A DNA stretch of 64,000 nt from Yersinia alsatica. Lineage in GTDB: Bacteria; Pseudomonadota; Gammaproteobacteria; Enterobacterales; Enterobacteriaceae. Position numbers and translations under genes: made by a program. Within the stretch, counting starts at the first letter, position 1. Each line of letters begins with the position of its first letter. The stretch spans positions 434,001-498,000 of the forward strand of contig NZ_CABHWW010000026.1 of the NCBI RefSeq assembly GCF_902170305.1, given 5' to 3'. Below the pieces are notes generated by a model. The model saw only the letters and a program-made list of their open reading frames with translations. It searched no databases and was not told the origin of the DNA. Positions 28,714 through 38,950 of this stretch are shown piece by piece.

Positions 28714-29787
28714 TTAAGCCTGTGGCTGAGTTACAACTTCTTTGTAGCCTTTAACTTCGATCTCTACGCGACGATCTGGTGCCAAGCACTCAATCAGAGC
28801 AGCACGTGGTTTCACGTTGTCACAGGTATTGCCTGTAACTGGGTTTGCTTGACCTTCACCGCGAGCAGTGATTTTGTCAGCAGGGATACCTTTAGAAACC
28901 AGGTAATCACGCACGCTGTCAGCACGACGCTGAGACAGAGCTAAGTTAGGAGCTGGTTGACCGATACGGTCAGCGAAGCCCAGAACAACTACAGAACCGT
29001 CTTTAGGATCGATAGAGCTCAGCTGTGAATACAGTTGGTCCAGAGCTTGCTGGCCTTCTGGTTTCAGAGTTGACTTGTTGAAAGCGAACAGCACGTCAGA
29101 TTTCAGAGTGAAACGCTTAGTGTCAACAACTGGAGCTGGAGCTGGAGCAGGAGCTACTGGAGCTACTACATCATCTTGACCGAAACGGTAAGAAACACCT
29201 ACGCTCAACATGCCGTTGTCTGGACGAGCACCAACGGTAGCTTTATCACCGATGTTGCTAACCCATTGGTATTCCATACGGGTTGCCCAGTTTTTGGTCC
29301 ATGCGTATTCAGCACCCAGAGCTACCAGTGGAGAAACACCGGTGTCATGGTTGCTAGCACGAGTATCAGTTGGAGCATTGTAAGCGCTAGAATCTGCACG
29401 CCATACCATACCACCCAGACGGGTATACAGATCCAGGTCCTGAGCAATTGGGTAGCTCAGTTTAGCAGCCAGTTGAACGCCCTGTGCTTTAAAGTCGCCG
29501 TTATTCACGTCGCCTTTGTAAGGCATACGGCCAAGCCAGTCGTATCCCATTTCAAAGCCCAGGTATTGGTTTGCTTGGTAACCCAAGAATGCACCAGCGC
29601 CCAGTTGGTTTTTATGGGTAGGACCGTCGTTGCCAACGTCGCCATAGATACCGCCAGTGCCAGTATCTTGATACTGGGACCAACCCAGTTTACCACCGGT
29701 GTACCAGGTGTTATCTTTCGGTGCGGCTTGCGCTACTGTAGCGAAACCTGCCAGTGCCACTGCTAATGCGATAGCTGTCTTTTTCAT
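28714..29787 (-). CDS. ompA: Outer membrane protein A
   Basis: A 357-aa protein from [20 protein letters not shown], with 21-residue signal peptide ending QA/APKDN. GAGGCG before the ATG mirrors the E. coli ompA leader. Residues ~22-195 form the eight-strand barrel; a Pro-Ala linker ([10 protein letters not shown]) follows. The C-terminal OmpA-like domain binds peptidoglycan ([25 protein letters not shown]). It anchors the outer membrane to the cell wall and serves as phage receptor and adhesin. Long AT-rich 5' region agrees with a stable regulated leader. Confidence 0.98.
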   Translation of the reverse strand: MKKTAIALAVALAGFATVAQAAPKDNTWYTGGKLGWSQYQDTGTGGIYGDVGNDGPTHKNQLGAGAFLGYQANQYLGFEMGYDWLGRMPYKGDVNNGDFKAQGVQLAAKLSYPIAQDLDLYTRLGGMVWRADSSAYNAPTDTRASNHDTGVSPLVALGAEYAWTKNWATRMEYQWVSNIGDKATVGARPDNGMLSVGVSYRFGQDDVVAPVAPAPAPAPVVDTKRFTLKSDVLFAFNKSTLKPEGQQALDQLYSQLSSIDPKDGSVVVLGFADRIGQPAPNLALSQRRADSVRDYLVSKGIPADKITARGEGQANPVTGNTCDNVKPRAALIECLAPDRRVEIEVKGYKEVVTQPQA

Positions 29788-30144
29788 TTTACGCCTCGTT
29801 ATCATCCAAATAGGCAATGAGCTTTAAAAGCCAAGCCCTTGGTTAAAATTCTTCGTCAAGGTATTCGCGCTCCCGTTAATCACGCTGCCAGTATAATTTG
29901 GCGTTTTAGAGCAACCTTGGCGATGTAAAGTCTACAACGTGGCGAGAAAGTTACAAGTGTGATGTGATAAACCGCCTGAAAAAAAACCGAAATTGTGCAT
30001 GATCTTTAACGATTTAGCGGGAAAATGCAGCTTTTCTTATACGTTATTTTCTGCTGCAAGCCGCATTCTGACTCGCTTTATGCTGGTTACACAGGACTAA
30101 GCGCTAGATATTGTAAAAATTCATGGGATAAATCCTAAATTTAC
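29788..30144 (-). other. ompA promoter and leader region
   Basis: About 360 bp between ompA and sulA on the same strand, with no coding frame I can support. It should hold the ompA promoter and long untranslated leader; no small-RNA gene was recognised. Confidence 0.6.
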
Positions 30145-30651
30145 TTAATGATACAAAGAAGAATGAATTTTTAACGTTGCGCACTGTCCTTGAGGCGATT
30201 TTGTGTCATCCACAGGATGCATAACAAACCCGTAAGTATTCCCTAACTTTGCTGCTAAGCGTAATCGGCTACGATCGTTTTCTGACAATTCAGGTAGCCA
30301 ACCAAGAACAACACTATAATTCCCAGTCAACAGGGCTTTTTCCATAGCATCAACTGTTAATAATGGATTGATCTGCCTTACCTGCACAATTTTACTGATT
30401 GGTAAACCTGATTGCTGTATCCATGAACGGCTTAACTTCTGCTGTGGTGTTAACCATAACAACCAGCGAGATTGCTTGCCAAGTTGTTGTAAAAGTGGAA
30501 GCAATAACTGTGTTACAGCAGGCTGGTTTTCACTGTACATAAGTTCACTGATAAGACCGCTATCTGTTGGGGCATCAACTCTTTCCTGTGTATCACGGGT
30601 ATTCAGAGAATGATAATTAGCATGATAAGGTTTTAGTGATTGAGTACGCAT
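30145..30651 (-). CDS. sulA: SOS cell-division inhibitor SulA
   Basis: A 168-aa protein starting [15 protein letters not shown], near the E. coli length of 169. GAGG is 8 bases upstream. The central region [20 protein letters not shown] and [18 protein letters not shown] match the SulA fold that binds FtsZ. It blocks Z-ring assembly during DNA damage and is a Lon substrate. The LexA box 23 bp upstream shows SOS control. It is divergent from sxy and next to ompA, as in E. coli. Confidence 0.95.
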   Translation of the reverse strand: MRTQSLKPYHANYHSLNTRDTQERVDAPTDSGLISELMYSENQPAVTQLLLPLLQQLGKQSRWLLWLTPQQKLSRSWIQQSGLPISKIVQVRQINPLLTVDAMEKALLTGNYSVVLGWLPELSENDRSRLRLAAKLGNTYGFVMHPVDDTKSPQGQCATLKIHSSLYH

Positions 30652-30673
30652 TATGAACCTCGCCTGTAGTGTG

Positions 30674-30689
30674 CTGTATGCATATACAG
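30674..30689. promoter_or_regulatory. LexA box of sulA
   Basis: CTGTATGCATATACAG fits the SOS-box consensus CTGT-N8-ACAG exactly with an AT-rich core. It lies 23-38 bp before the sulA ATG. Confidence 0.92.
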
Positions 30690-30881
30690 TAGTCACTGTT
30701 TGTTCGAAGATCAACTAAATTTTTACAAGACGCTTCGCATTATTGTGATGTAGATGGGCGTCAAACACATTTTTTGTTTGGCTCAGTTATCTATATTGCG
30801 TATTTTCTAATTAGTTGTTCCTCTTACACTTATTACAACTGAATAGGGACGTTTGATCGGATTTTTGCTAAAGGAGTAGTC

Positions 30882-31517
30882 ATGAAAAACGTATCAGAAA
30901 GGATGATAGTACGCGCTCAGTCTCATTTTGATTTTTTGGGTCAAATCACAGTTCGCTCACAATTTGGCGGTTATGGACTGTTGGCTAACGGCATTATGTT
31001 TGCTGTGGTTTCTGAGGGAGAGTTGTATCTACGGGGTAATGATCAGGTTGAAAATTTATTCCGCACCAGAGAAATGACCAACCTTATTTATGCTAAACGC
31101 GGGCTTCCGGTTTTGCTGCGCTACTATTGGGTGGACACTCTACTATGGAGTGATGACCTCGCACTGCGCCATTTTGCTAAGTTGGCTTATCAAGGGGCTA
31201 AAGCTGAGGTTTTAAGTAAGAAAGGCCCCGCGGTTCGCTTAAAAGACTTACCAAATCTTAGTGCCAGTCTAGAGCGATTATTATGGAAAGTGGGCATCAA
31301 GAGTGCAGCAGAGTTGCGCCTCGAGGGTGCCAAGTGCTGCTATCTTAAATTGCGAGCATTAAGACGGTCGCTCGGAGTGAATATTTTGTTATCCCTTGCT
31401 GGCGCGATCAGTGGTCACCACTATGCAGCATTGCCTCTAATGATGCGAAGTGAGCTTATTGAATGGTTTGAAATACACATTCGTTCGCCCAAAATTGCAC
31501 AATATGAAACTGTATAG
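30882..31517 (+). CDS. sxy: Sxy/TfoX competence regulator
   Basis: A 211-aa protein (E. coli 209) with TfoX N-terminal domain (FGGYGLLANGIMFAVVSEGE) and C-terminal domain (LKDLPNLSASLERLLWKVGI, SAAELRLEGAKCCYLKLR). Sxy works with CRP to activate CRP-S promoters of competence and related genes. AAGGAG 7 bases upstream supports the start. It is divergent from sulA across 230 bp, as in E. coli. Confidence 0.94.
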   Translation: MKNVSERMIVRAQSHFDFLGQITVRSQFGGYGLLANGIMFAVVSEGELYLRGNDQVENLFRTREMTNLIYAKRGLPVLLRYYWVDTLLWSDDLALRHFAKLAYQGAKAEVLSKKGPAVRLKDLPNLSASLERLLWKVGIKSAAELRLEGAKCCYLKLRALRRSLGVNILLSLAGAISGHHYAALPLMMRSELIEWFEIHIRSPKIAQYETV

Positions 31518-31553
31518 CAGTGGGCCACTAATAGAACGCGGCCCGAGCATTAA

Positions 31554-33689
31554 TTAGCTCGCTTGACTGATGCGTTTATTCAGCTCGCTAAGTTCAGGTA
31601 ACAATTCAAGCAATAAGCCAATTTGTTGTAAAACCAACTGGTCTATACTTTCCGGCTCAGGATTACAGTCTTGCAGCCTGGTAGATAAGCCGGTTAGCAC
31701 TCGCGCCATTTGGCTACTGTCGGGTTGTTCTTGCTCAAGTGAGCCCTCGATATAACAAATCGCGTCATTGAGTAAACTCAGGGTGGCGGTATTACTCAGT
31801 TTTTCACGATGGGCGCCCAGCGCAGAGATATAACTCAACATCGTGTGGTTTAGGCAGAGTAAACGGAATGCCGCTTCCTGAGTTTCTTTATTGCTGTTGG
31901 GCTCAGCTGACATATTTGAAATCACTGACGCCAGTTCAGCATCGCAATTATGCGCGTCGCGGCGCGCAACGCGGTAGGACAGGCTATTATCCTTACCTTG
32001 ATGGTATTGCACTAAAATAGCATCAAGGTAACGGCAGTTGGCATTCAGTGTTTTATTCACCACAGCGGGAAGATGACGGAATTTCCAGTCAGGCCAGATA
32101 AAACTCACCGCAACCCAGGCAATGGCGCAGCCGAGCAATGTGTCAAACACTCGCGGAATGGCAACCTCAAACCCTTCACCCAATAGATTAAAACATAACA
32201 AAACCAACAAGGTAATGAACATTGTTGCATGAGCATACTGAACATTGCGGAAAGCAAAAAACAGCACGCCGCTAATGACGATTAAGATCAGTTGCCCTTC
32301 AATGGAAGGGACAAAATACAGGATAGGTAGCCCGATAAGTATCCCTGCGAGGGTACCAATAATACGTCGAGTAAGGCGGCTGCGCGTCGCGTTGTAGTTG
32401 GGTTGGCAGACAAAAAGGCTGGTTAATAGAATCCAATAGCCGTGGCGCATACCAGTAAGCTGAATGAAAGCATAACCCACGCAAAGTACCACTGACATGC
32501 GGATAGCATGGCGAAATAGTGCAGATTGCGGTGTCAGATGGCGGCTGATACGCAGCTTAATGTCGCTCCATCCGGTGAGGCGATCATCAGATAGGCGGTT
32601 TTCAGGTTGTGAGCCTTCGGCTAATACCTGTTCAGATTCAATACCAGCCAGTTGTGCATCAATGGCACGTAAGTTTTTAAGCAAAAGTGACAGCGCTTTC
32701 ACTTGTGGCACATTCTCATTTTGAGCCATTTCTCTGGCGAGTGCGGCATCTAAATAGGTAAACGCGCGCTCGAAACGTGGGTCATGTTGATACTTTTGCC
32801 GCATTAAAATGGATTGCGAGAGTTGCATACAGGCTCTGGCTTGCATGCTAAGTAGGCGCTGAAAGCGGAACAAAACATCACTGTAGCGGAATTTCTCTCG
32901 AAGCAACTGATACTGAACATGTGATGAACTGGCGCGTTCATGGATATCTTGTGCCACGAAATAATAATGAAGCGTTCGTCGAGTCTCGCGCTGCCCGCGG
33001 TCACCTTTCAGCCGTGAAACCAGTGAAATTCTGGCCTGATTCAATGTCGTCAGTAATATACCGTTAGCCATCGCCACATCAATAAGCGGCTGGTCAACAT
33101 CAGATTCAATATCTGGGTCAAATAGATTGGCTTTTGCTTCCAAATAGTGAGAAAGCTGCTGATAACAACGGGCCAGGTTATCCTGCAAGGGACGAATAGG
33201 GAAAATCAGGTGCCCACACAGGGTCAGAACGTTGTACCAAACGGCACCGATTATCAGTAACAGTGGTTGCTGGTACCAAATATGGTACATCGAGGTGCCC
33301 AGCATGGTGTAGATGGCGATAAGTAATGCGCCAAAAGCGATGGTGGCATAACGCTGGCCTAAGGCTCCGAGCAGAATAAAGCCGCAAGTTGATAAGGTCA
33401 GCCCAAGGGCAAAAAACCATGGATAAGGAAATAACAGTTCAATAGAGGCTGATGCGATAAAAAAACAAATCAGCGTAATAAATAAGTTACGTAACCGCCC
33501 AGCCAGGCGGTCATCAAGATCAGTAAGTGCTGCGGCAACGACACCGAGAGTTAAGGGGATTGTCAGCTTGGGCTGATCAATCCACCATGGAACCGCCGTT
33601 ACTCCTGCTAATGCGATAAAAATACGGACATGGTAAAGCAGGTTGCTGTTGTAGACGTAACGACGTAAACCAGTGACGAAAGTGAGCAC
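31554..33689 (-). CDS. yccS: YccS, FUSC-family inner-membrane protein
   Basis: A 711-aa membrane protein with two blocks of hydrophobic segments (about residues 20-165 and 395-515) separated by a long soluble helical region. This is the duplicated arrangement of the YccS/YhfK FUSC family. The GTG start has AGAGG 6 bases upstream, and no ATG fits better. Function is not established; relatives are linked to efflux of aromatic acids. It begins 24 bp after yccF on the same strand, so the two are an operon. Confidence 0.92.
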   Translation of the reverse strand: MLTFVTGLRRYVYNSNLLYHVRIFIALAGVTAVPWWIDQPKLTIPLTLGVVAAALTDLDDRLAGRLRNLFITLICFFIASASIELLFPYPWFFALGLTLSTCGFILLGALGQRYATIAFGALLIAIYTMLGTSMYHIWYQQPLLLIIGAVWYNVLTLCGHLIFPIRPLQDNLARCYQQLSHYLEAKANLFDPDIESDVDQPLIDVAMANGILLTTLNQARISLVSRLKGDRGQRETRRTLHYYFVAQDIHERASSSHVQYQLLREKFRYSDVLFRFQRLLSMQARACMQLSQSILMRQKYQHDPRFERAFTYLDAALAREMAQNENVPQVKALSLLLKNLRAIDAQLAGIESEQVLAEGSQPENRLSDDRLTGWSDIKLRISRHLTPQSALFRHAIRMSVVLCVGYAFIQLTGMRHGYWILLTSLFVCQPNYNATRSRLTRRIIGTLAGILIGLPILYFVPSIEGQLILIVISGVLFFAFRNVQYAHATMFITLLVLLCFNLLGEGFEVAIPRVFDTLLGCAIAWVAVSFIWPDWKFRHLPAVVNKTLNANCRYLDAILVQYHQGKDNSLSYRVARRDAHNCDAELASVISNMSAEPNSNKETQEAAFRLLCLNHTMLSYISALGAHREKLSNTATLSLLNDAICYIEGSLEQEQPDSSQMARVLTGLSTRLQDCNPEPESIDQLVLQQIGLLLELLPELSELNKRISQAS

Positions 33690-33713
33690 AAAAAACCTCT
33701 AAAAACAGAAAAG

Positions 33714-34166
33714 TCAGCGTTGCTGATACTGGCGTTGGGCGTTGGCTATTCTTGCTTGTTGTGCCATTTCGACAGAAACGACACGTCGGCCCACTGGCCA
33801 TAATGCGATAGCGGCAATTTTAAAATTGGCGATCCCAACCGGAATACCAATTATGGTTATACATTGCACAATGCCGGTCGCAATATGCGATAAACACAAC
33901 CACCAGCCAAACAAAACAAACCAGACTATATTCAGTAAAGAACCGCCTGCGGATAACAGAGGATTACTTTTTTCTGGGTATAATTCATTGACATGGATCG
34001 CCTCATTACCATAAGGCAGAAATGATAACTTAGTAATCTCCCAGCAAGAGCGAGTTAGTGGTAAGGTGAAAATCAGGATAACACTGACCACGGTTGCGAG
34101 TAGCCAGCCTAATGTTGTGAAGAAACCACCTAAAACAAAGTTCAAAATATTCAGTACAGTACGCAT
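33714..34166 (-). CDS. yccF: YccF inner-membrane protein (DUF307)
   Basis: A 150-aa protein with two DUF307 repeats, each with paired hydrophobic segments: LGGFFTTLGWLLATVVSVIL and SLLNIVWFVLFGWWLCLSHI. Length and sequence match E. coli YccF (148 aa). Function is unknown. It precedes yccS in the same transcription unit. Confidence 0.92.
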   Translation of the reverse strand: MRTVLNILNFVLGGFFTTLGWLLATVVSVILIFTLPLTRSCWEITKLSFLPYGNEAIHVNELYPEKSNPLLSAGGSLLNIVWFVLFGWWLCLSHIATGIVQCITIIGIPVGIANFKIAAIALWPVGRRVVSVEMAQQARIANAQRQYQQR

Positions 34167-34359
34167 AATAGTTAGTCAGCCTCGCTGAATAAAAAACCGC
34201 AATGCGGATGAGTAAAAACAGGTGCTATCTATTCTATACGGATAGCGCCAGTTAGTTTCCTTAAACAACTATCGGATACCTGTTGTTTAAACTCAATTAT
34301 TTTATTTACACTCCCTTATGTTACTTCAATTCACTTAATACGAGTTATGGCGCGCAGAT

Positions 34360-36414
34360 ATGGAACTTAAAGCGACATCCTTTGGCAAGCATCTGGCTCA
34401 GCACCCCTATAACCGGGTTCGTTTGCTCAATGCGGGCATCGAAGTATGCGGTGATAAACATCAATACCTGATTCCTTTTAACCAGTTGGTTAACATTCAA
34501 TGTAAGCGCGGTATTGTCTGGGGTGAAATGGAATTTGAATTGCCAAATCAACAAGTTGTGCGCTTGCATGGCACTGAATGGCAGGAAACTCAGCGCTTTT
34601 ATCATCACTTACTGGGCATCTGGCAGCAATGGAGTGAGGAGATGAGCCTGGTTTGTGTTGCGGTTTTGCAGAAACAAGTCGAATCAATTAAGCGAATTGA
34701 GCAGCAGGATAAGTGGTTTAAACGTAGCGAATTAGGTCAAGTGCAGGCTGCCATTGGTGAGGCTTTTGCATCACTGCCAATGCCGGTTCAGCGCCTGCCC
34801 GAGTTTGCATCGTGCCGCGCCGATTATGAGCTCTGTCTGCGCTGGCTACAGCAGGGCAGCCGCAGTGTTGATCACCGTAATCAGCAGTGGACTAACCGCA
34901 TGTTGGAAGAGCATCAAGACTTCTTCCAGAGTGTCGAAACTTCTCCGTTGAATGAATCGCAATGCCGAGCGGTGGTTAATGGTGAAGATTCGGTATTGGT
35001 GTTGGCGGGTGCCGGGAGTGGCAAAACATCCGTGTTGGTTGCGCGTGCAGGTTGGCTATTACGTCGCAATGAAGCATTACCGGAGCAAATCTTATTGCTG
35101 GCTTTTGGACGTCAAGCGGCGGATGAAATGAATAGCCGCATTAAGCAACGGCTGGCGGTGGATGATATTCAGGCCAAAACCTTCCATGCCCTTGCATTGC
35201 AGATAATCCAGCAAGGTAGTCGCAAAACGCCAGTGATCAGTAAGCTTGAGTCTGATAGCAAGGCCAGACGGTCATTATTGATTCAGAATTGGCAGCAACA
35301 ATGTAGTGAGAAAAAAGCCCAAGCCAAAGGGTGGCGCGAATGGCTTACTGACGAGCTGGAGTGGGACGTCGCCGAAGGTGAGTTTTGGCAGGATAAACGG
35401 CTGGCGGCACGGCTGGCAGGGCGACTGGAACGTTGGTTAGGATTAATGCGGATGCATGGTGGCAGCCAGGCTGAAATGATAGAGCAGGCTGATGAAGAAG
35501 TGCGTGATCTCTTCCAAAAACGTATACGGCTAATGGCACCGCTACTCAAAGCATGGAAGACTGCACTGAAAGAAGAGGGCGCGGTCGATTTTTCCGGGCT
35601 TATCCATCAAGCCGTTAACTTGCTGGATAAAGGGCGTTTTGTCAGCCCGTGGAAACATATATTGGTCGATGAGTTTCAAGATATCTCGCCACAACGCGCA
35701 ATGTTGCTGACTGCCTTGCGCAAGCAAAATAAGCAAACTTGTTTATTTGCTGTTGGTGATGATTGGCAGGCTATTTATCGATTCAGTGGTGCAGAGCTTT
35801 CTCTCACTACCGCTTTTAAGCAGAATTTTGGTGAAGGGGCGGAATGCGCCTTGGATACCACCTATCGTTTCAATGACCGTATTGGTGAGATTGCTAACCG
35901 ATTTATTCAGCAGAATCCATACCAACTGAAAAAACCACTAAATAGCTTGAGTAAAGGCAATAAAAAGTCAGTGGTTATCTTGCCAAGTGAGCAGCTTGAA
36001 ACACTGCTGGATAAATGCAGTGGTTTTGTTAAGGATGATGAACGTATCCTTGTTTTGGCGCGTTATCATCATCTGCGACCTGAGATTTTACAAAAAGCAG
36101 CAACCCGTTGGCCAAAGTTAACGATTGATTTTATGACTATTCACGCCAGTAAAGGGCAACAGGCAGACTACGTCATCATTGTTGGTCTGCATGATGGGAA
36201 TGACGGTTTCCCAGCCGTCGCGCGCGAATCTATTCTGGAGGATGTGCTGCTACCCGCTCCAGAGGATTTCCCTGACGCGGAAGAACGGCGTTTACTTTAT
36301 GTCGCGATGACCAGAGCAAAACATCAAGTTTGGTTACTGCAAGATACCGCTAACCCTTCAGTCTTTATCAGCCAACTCAGTGAGTTAGGTGTGCCAACTC
36401 AGCGCAAGCCCTAA
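34360..36414 (+). CDS. helD: DNA helicase IV
   Basis: A 684-aa superfamily 1 UvrD/Rep-type helicase, the E. coli HelD length. The N-terminal ~190 residues are the HelD-specific region. Motif I is AGAGSGKTSVL, motif II is LVDEFQDISPQRA, then VGDDWQAIYRFSGAE, TYRFND, TIHASKGQQADYV and LYVAMTRAK, all intact. It unwinds DNA 3' to 5' in recombination and repair. It converges on mgsA with a strong terminator between. Confidence 0.96.
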   Translation: MELKATSFGKHLAQHPYNRVRLLNAGIEVCGDKHQYLIPFNQLVNIQCKRGIVWGEMEFELPNQQVVRLHGTEWQETQRFYHHLLGIWQQWSEEMSLVCVAVLQKQVESIKRIEQQDKWFKRSELGQVQAAIGEAFASLPMPVQRLPEFASCRADYELCLRWLQQGSRSVDHRNQQWTNRMLEEHQDFFQSVETSPLNESQCRAVVNGEDSVLVLAGAGSGKTSVLVARAGWLLRRNEALPEQILLLAFGRQAADEMNSRIKQRLAVDDIQAKTFHALALQIIQQGSRKTPVISKLESDSKARRSLLIQNWQQQCSEKKAQAKGWREWLTDELEWDVAEGEFWQDKRLAARLAGRLERWLGLMRMHGGSQAEMIEQADEEVRDLFQKRIRLMAPLLKAWKTALKEEGAVDFSGLIHQAVNLLDKGRFVSPWKHILVDEFQDISPQRAMLLTALRKQNKQTCLFAVGDDWQAIYRFSGAELSLTTAFKQNFGEGAECALDTTYRFNDRIGEIANRFIQQNPYQLKKPLNSLSKGNKKSVVILPSEQLETLLDKCSGFVKDDERILVLARYHHLRPEILQKAATRWPKLTIDFMTIHASKGQQADYVIIVGLHDGNDGFPAVARESILEDVLLPAPEDFPDAEERRLLYVAMTRAKHQVWLLQDTANPSVFISQLSELGVPTQRKP

Positions 36415-36443
36415 TTAAGGTTTACGAAGGGATTCTCGATAGA

Positions 36444-36476
36444 TTAAGCCCGGTGATTTTAACGCACCGGGCTTAA
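36444..36476. terminator. Bidirectional terminator between helD and mgsA
   Basis: TTAAGCCCGGTG and CACCGGGCTTAA form a perfect 12-bp stem with a 9-base loop between the two stop codons. Confidence 0.85.
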
Positions 36477-36479
36477 TGC

Positions 36480-36938
36480 TTATTTAAGACGTTGTTTTAG
36501 ATAGCGCTCATAATCGGGGATCGCGATGGTCACCTCACTGCTAAATAACGCCGACCCAATTAAGAAATCTGCGGTAGAGCGGTTAGTGGCAACCGGAATA
36601 TTCCACACGGTAGCCAGGCGCAGTAGGGCTTTGACATCGGGATCATGAGGGACGGCATTGAGCGGATCCCAGAAGAAAATCAAAATATCAATTTTCTTCT
36701 CAGATATCAGCGCCCCCACTTCTTGATCTCCACCCATTGGGCCACTGAGCAAACAGTGAACATCAATACCTGTTGCGTTCTGCACCAGGTTCCCTGTGGT
36801 GCCGGTGGCATAAAGTTCGTGCTGTGATAAAAGATCCCGGTTTTCCATCACCCACTCGAGCAGTGATTTCTTACAGTGGTCGTGAGAAACAAGAGCAATA
36901 TGCTTACGTGCCGCAATAGTGCGGGTAGTGAGTTCCAT
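36480..36938 (-). CDS. mgsA: Methylglyoxal synthase
   Basis: A 152-aa enzyme from [20 protein letters not shown], the exact E. coli length; AAGGA precedes the ATG, so the long upstream frame running into yccT is rejected. It converts dihydroxyacetone phosphate to methylglyoxal and phosphate. Substrate and catalytic blocks [22 protein letters not shown] (with the catalytic aspartate) and FFWDPL are present. Its toxic product is cleared by the glyoxalase route, of which gloC is also in this window. Confidence 0.97.
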   Translation of the reverse strand: MELTTRTIAARKHIALVSHDHCKKSLLEWVMENRDLLSQHELYATGTTGNLVQNATGIDVHCLLSGPMGGDQEVGALISEKKIDILIFFWDPLNAVPHDPDVKALLRLATVWNIPVATNRSTADFLIGSALFSSEVTIAIPDYERYLKQRLK

Positions 36939-37074
36939 CAAAATATCCTTCAATAAGTGCCGACGGTTTGCTGACAGATTACTGAAATGGCGATTTTGTG
37001 CATAGTGGTAACGCAAAGAAATGCGAGGAAACAAGCATAACCTGATGTTTAAAAACGGCCTTAGTACTGTTGGG

Positions 37075-37758
37075 CTACTTAGTCGGCGGTTTTTTTGCCC
37101 ATAACAGGAAACGTTGCTGGGTTTCTTTGTCCGCTTGCAGGAACCAATATTGCAGCATCTGCTCGGCGACATTCTCACCTTGCAAGTTGGTGGCTTTCTG
37201 TGCGGCATTGGTGCCCGCCACGGCAATGGTAGTACCCGGTACCGCACTTACTGGCGACGGAGGAATAGTGGCAAAAGAGGGGACTGAAGCACTAAATTGC
37301 CCGACATTATAAGTTGCCATGGCTGTTTCAAGTGTGGCAGCAGTATTGAGGTTGTCCTGATGCAATACGTCATGACGTACAGACAATGGGCGACCATTAT
37401 CTCCAATAAGTTGATATAGCGGGTTTTTAGAGAATTTATAGCCATCTCGCTCGGTATCAATCGTCGGTAATTTTATAGCAACTGAACGAATGTTACGGGT
37501 GTTAAATACCACGACTAACGGCGGAGAGGTGTACAAGACTTTCGGGTCGGCCGGAAGTGCTTTAGCGACTTTGAACAGGATTTGGTGCTGCCCACTATTT
37601 AATTCCAAGCTATCAGCTCCCTTCAGCAAGGAACCCGACATATTTTTTCCATCGACCACCAACAGGTCAATTTCCGGTGCAAGTTTTAAGGTCGTGGCTA
37701 TAGCTGAAGCACTACAGCAAACGGCCAAAATCCCTGCGACCACCAGACCAAATTTCAT
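37075..37758 (-). CDS. csgI: YccT/CsgI periplasmic protein (DUF2057)
   Basis: A 227-aa exported protein with signal peptide [20 protein letters not shown] and mature start near [17 protein letters not shown]. It is a DUF2057 member close to E. coli YccT (220 aa), which was renamed CsgI because it inhibits curli assembly. No curli genes are seen in this window, so the role here is open. AGGAG lies upstream. It reads toward mgsA with about 135 bp between. Confidence 0.88.
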   Translation of the reverse strand: MKFGLVVAGILAVCCSASAIATTLKLAPEIDLLVVDGKNMSGSLLKGADSLELNSGQHQILFKVAKALPADPKVLYTSPPLVVVFNTRNIRSVAIKLPTIDTERDGYKFSKNPLYQLIGDNGRPLSVRHDVLHQDNLNTAATLETAMATYNVGQFSASVPSFATIPPSPVSAVPGTTIAVAGTNAAQKATNLQGENVAEQMLQYWFLQADKETQQRFLLWAKKPPTK

Positions 37759-38073
37759 GTGCTACTCCTGAAGGCGATATCTGCTTATTTTGTCAGACCA
37801 GCTAGATTATGTGTCAAACTCTTTCCGGTTGCCCACATTTATTTACGTTTTGAAATATTCAGTATAAATACGGCATTTTATCCTGATGAATTCTAAAGAT
37901 AAAACAGCTAATCTAACAGTTAATACTTCTCTAACTATTAAACCAAATCAATTAGTCTGCATTTATCATCGTTTTTCATCATGATGTACACTTAAGACGT
38001 CACCCCTATTTGTAAATCCATCCGGATGTAAATGGATTGGAACATTCTTTTAGCGCATCAGAGGAACTGAAAA
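37759..38073. other. Divergent yccT-yccU intergenic region
   Basis: About 315 bp, AT-rich, holding the two divergent promoters. A small dyad AATCCAT/ATGGATT sits near 38,020. No gene is seen. Confidence 0.55.
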
Positions 38074-38490
38074 ATGCACGATAAAGACATTGCTGACATT
38101 CTCCAGCAGGTAAAAACAATTGCATTAGTTGGCGCGAGTGATAAGCCTTCACGTCCAAGTTACGGTGTCATGGCTTACCTGTTACAGCAGGGATATCAGG
38201 TGATACCTGTCAGCCCTAAACTGGCTGGAACGTCATTACTGGGTCAGCAGGTATATGCTGAGTTAGCTGATATACCTCATCCGATTGATATGGTGGATGT
38301 ATTCCGTAATGCTGAGGCTGCGTATGGTGTCGCACAGGATGCTATTGCTATCGGTGCTAAGGTTCTGTGGCTGCAAATTGGGGTTATTAATGAATTGGCG
38401 GCAACTTTGGCGGCAGATGCTGGGCTGAAGGTGGTTATGGACCGCTGCCCGAAAATTGAAATCCCGCGATTGGGATTAGAAAAAGAGTGA
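38074..38490 (+). CDS. yccU: YccU CoA-binding protein
   Basis: A 138-aa single-domain CoA-binding (Rossmann) protein, the E. coli YccU length. The nucleotide loop [16 protein letters not shown] and later [13 protein letters not shown] are characteristic. Function is unproven; the family binds coenzyme A. GAGGAA lies upstream of the ATG. It converges on hspQ with a terminator between. Confidence 0.92.
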   Translation: MHDKDIADILQQVKTIALVGASDKPSRPSYGVMAYLLQQGYQVIPVSPKLAGTSLLGQQVYAELADIPHPIDMVDVFRNAEAAYGVAQDAIAIGAKVLWLQIGVINELAATLAADAGLKVVMDRCPKIEIPRLGLEKE

Positions 38491-38526
38491 TCTTCTCGCT
38501 ACCCATGGGATGAATTTTTGACGATA

Positions 38527-38554
38527 AAAAACCCGGCCAAATGCGCCGGGTTTT
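38527..38554. terminator. Bidirectional terminator between yccU and hspQ
   Basis: AAAACCCGG and CCGGGTTTT form a 9-bp stem with A and T runs on the two sides. Confidence 0.92.
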
Positions 38555-38572
38555 ATTGATTAGTCTCAAGAC

Positions 38573-38890
38573 TTAGTTGCGCAGACGCGGAGCCTGTAAC
38601 TGATGGCGAATAGACGCCGCCAGTTCATCTAATGAAGGTTGCTCCGGATGAGCATCCATATCTTCATAAGTCAGCTGTGCTTCAGCCAGATATGTGTGTA
38701 CCGGTTGCCCCTCATCATCCTCAATGACCACATGATACCAAGGTGATGAACGCAAAATGTCATTGTTTGCAACTTCATCAGGTGCTGGTGGCTCAAGAGA
38801 ATATTCAGGATCGATATCAATCACCACACCCAAGTAGCCATGTAGGCTATGGCGAACCTGCTGCCCAATACCGAATTTGCTGGCGATCAT
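38573..38890 (-). CDS. hspQ: Heat shock protein HspQ
   Basis: A 105-aa protein of the exact E. coli length, starting [20 protein letters not shown]. It is a YccV/hemimethylated-DNA-binding family protein, known as a Lon specificity enhancer that promotes degradation of DnaA mutants and other substrates. AGGAGG precedes the ATG. It lies between rlmI and yccU as in E. coli. Confidence 0.96.
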   Translation of the reverse strand: MIASKFGIGQQVRHSLHGYLGVVIDIDPEYSLEPPAPDEVANNDILRSSPWYHVVIEDDEGQPVHTYLAEAQLTYEDMDAHPEQPSLDELAASIRHQLQAPRLRN

Positions 38891-38950
38891 GATAACCTCC
38901 TGAGAAACTTACTCTGCCTTCTATATGAGGGCAGTGTAGGGCATTTCAAG

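Noticed and set aside
36939-37247. N-terminal extension of mgsA of 103 codons
   Set aside because: It overlaps yccT out of frame; the ATG at 36,938 has a good ribosome site and gives the family length.
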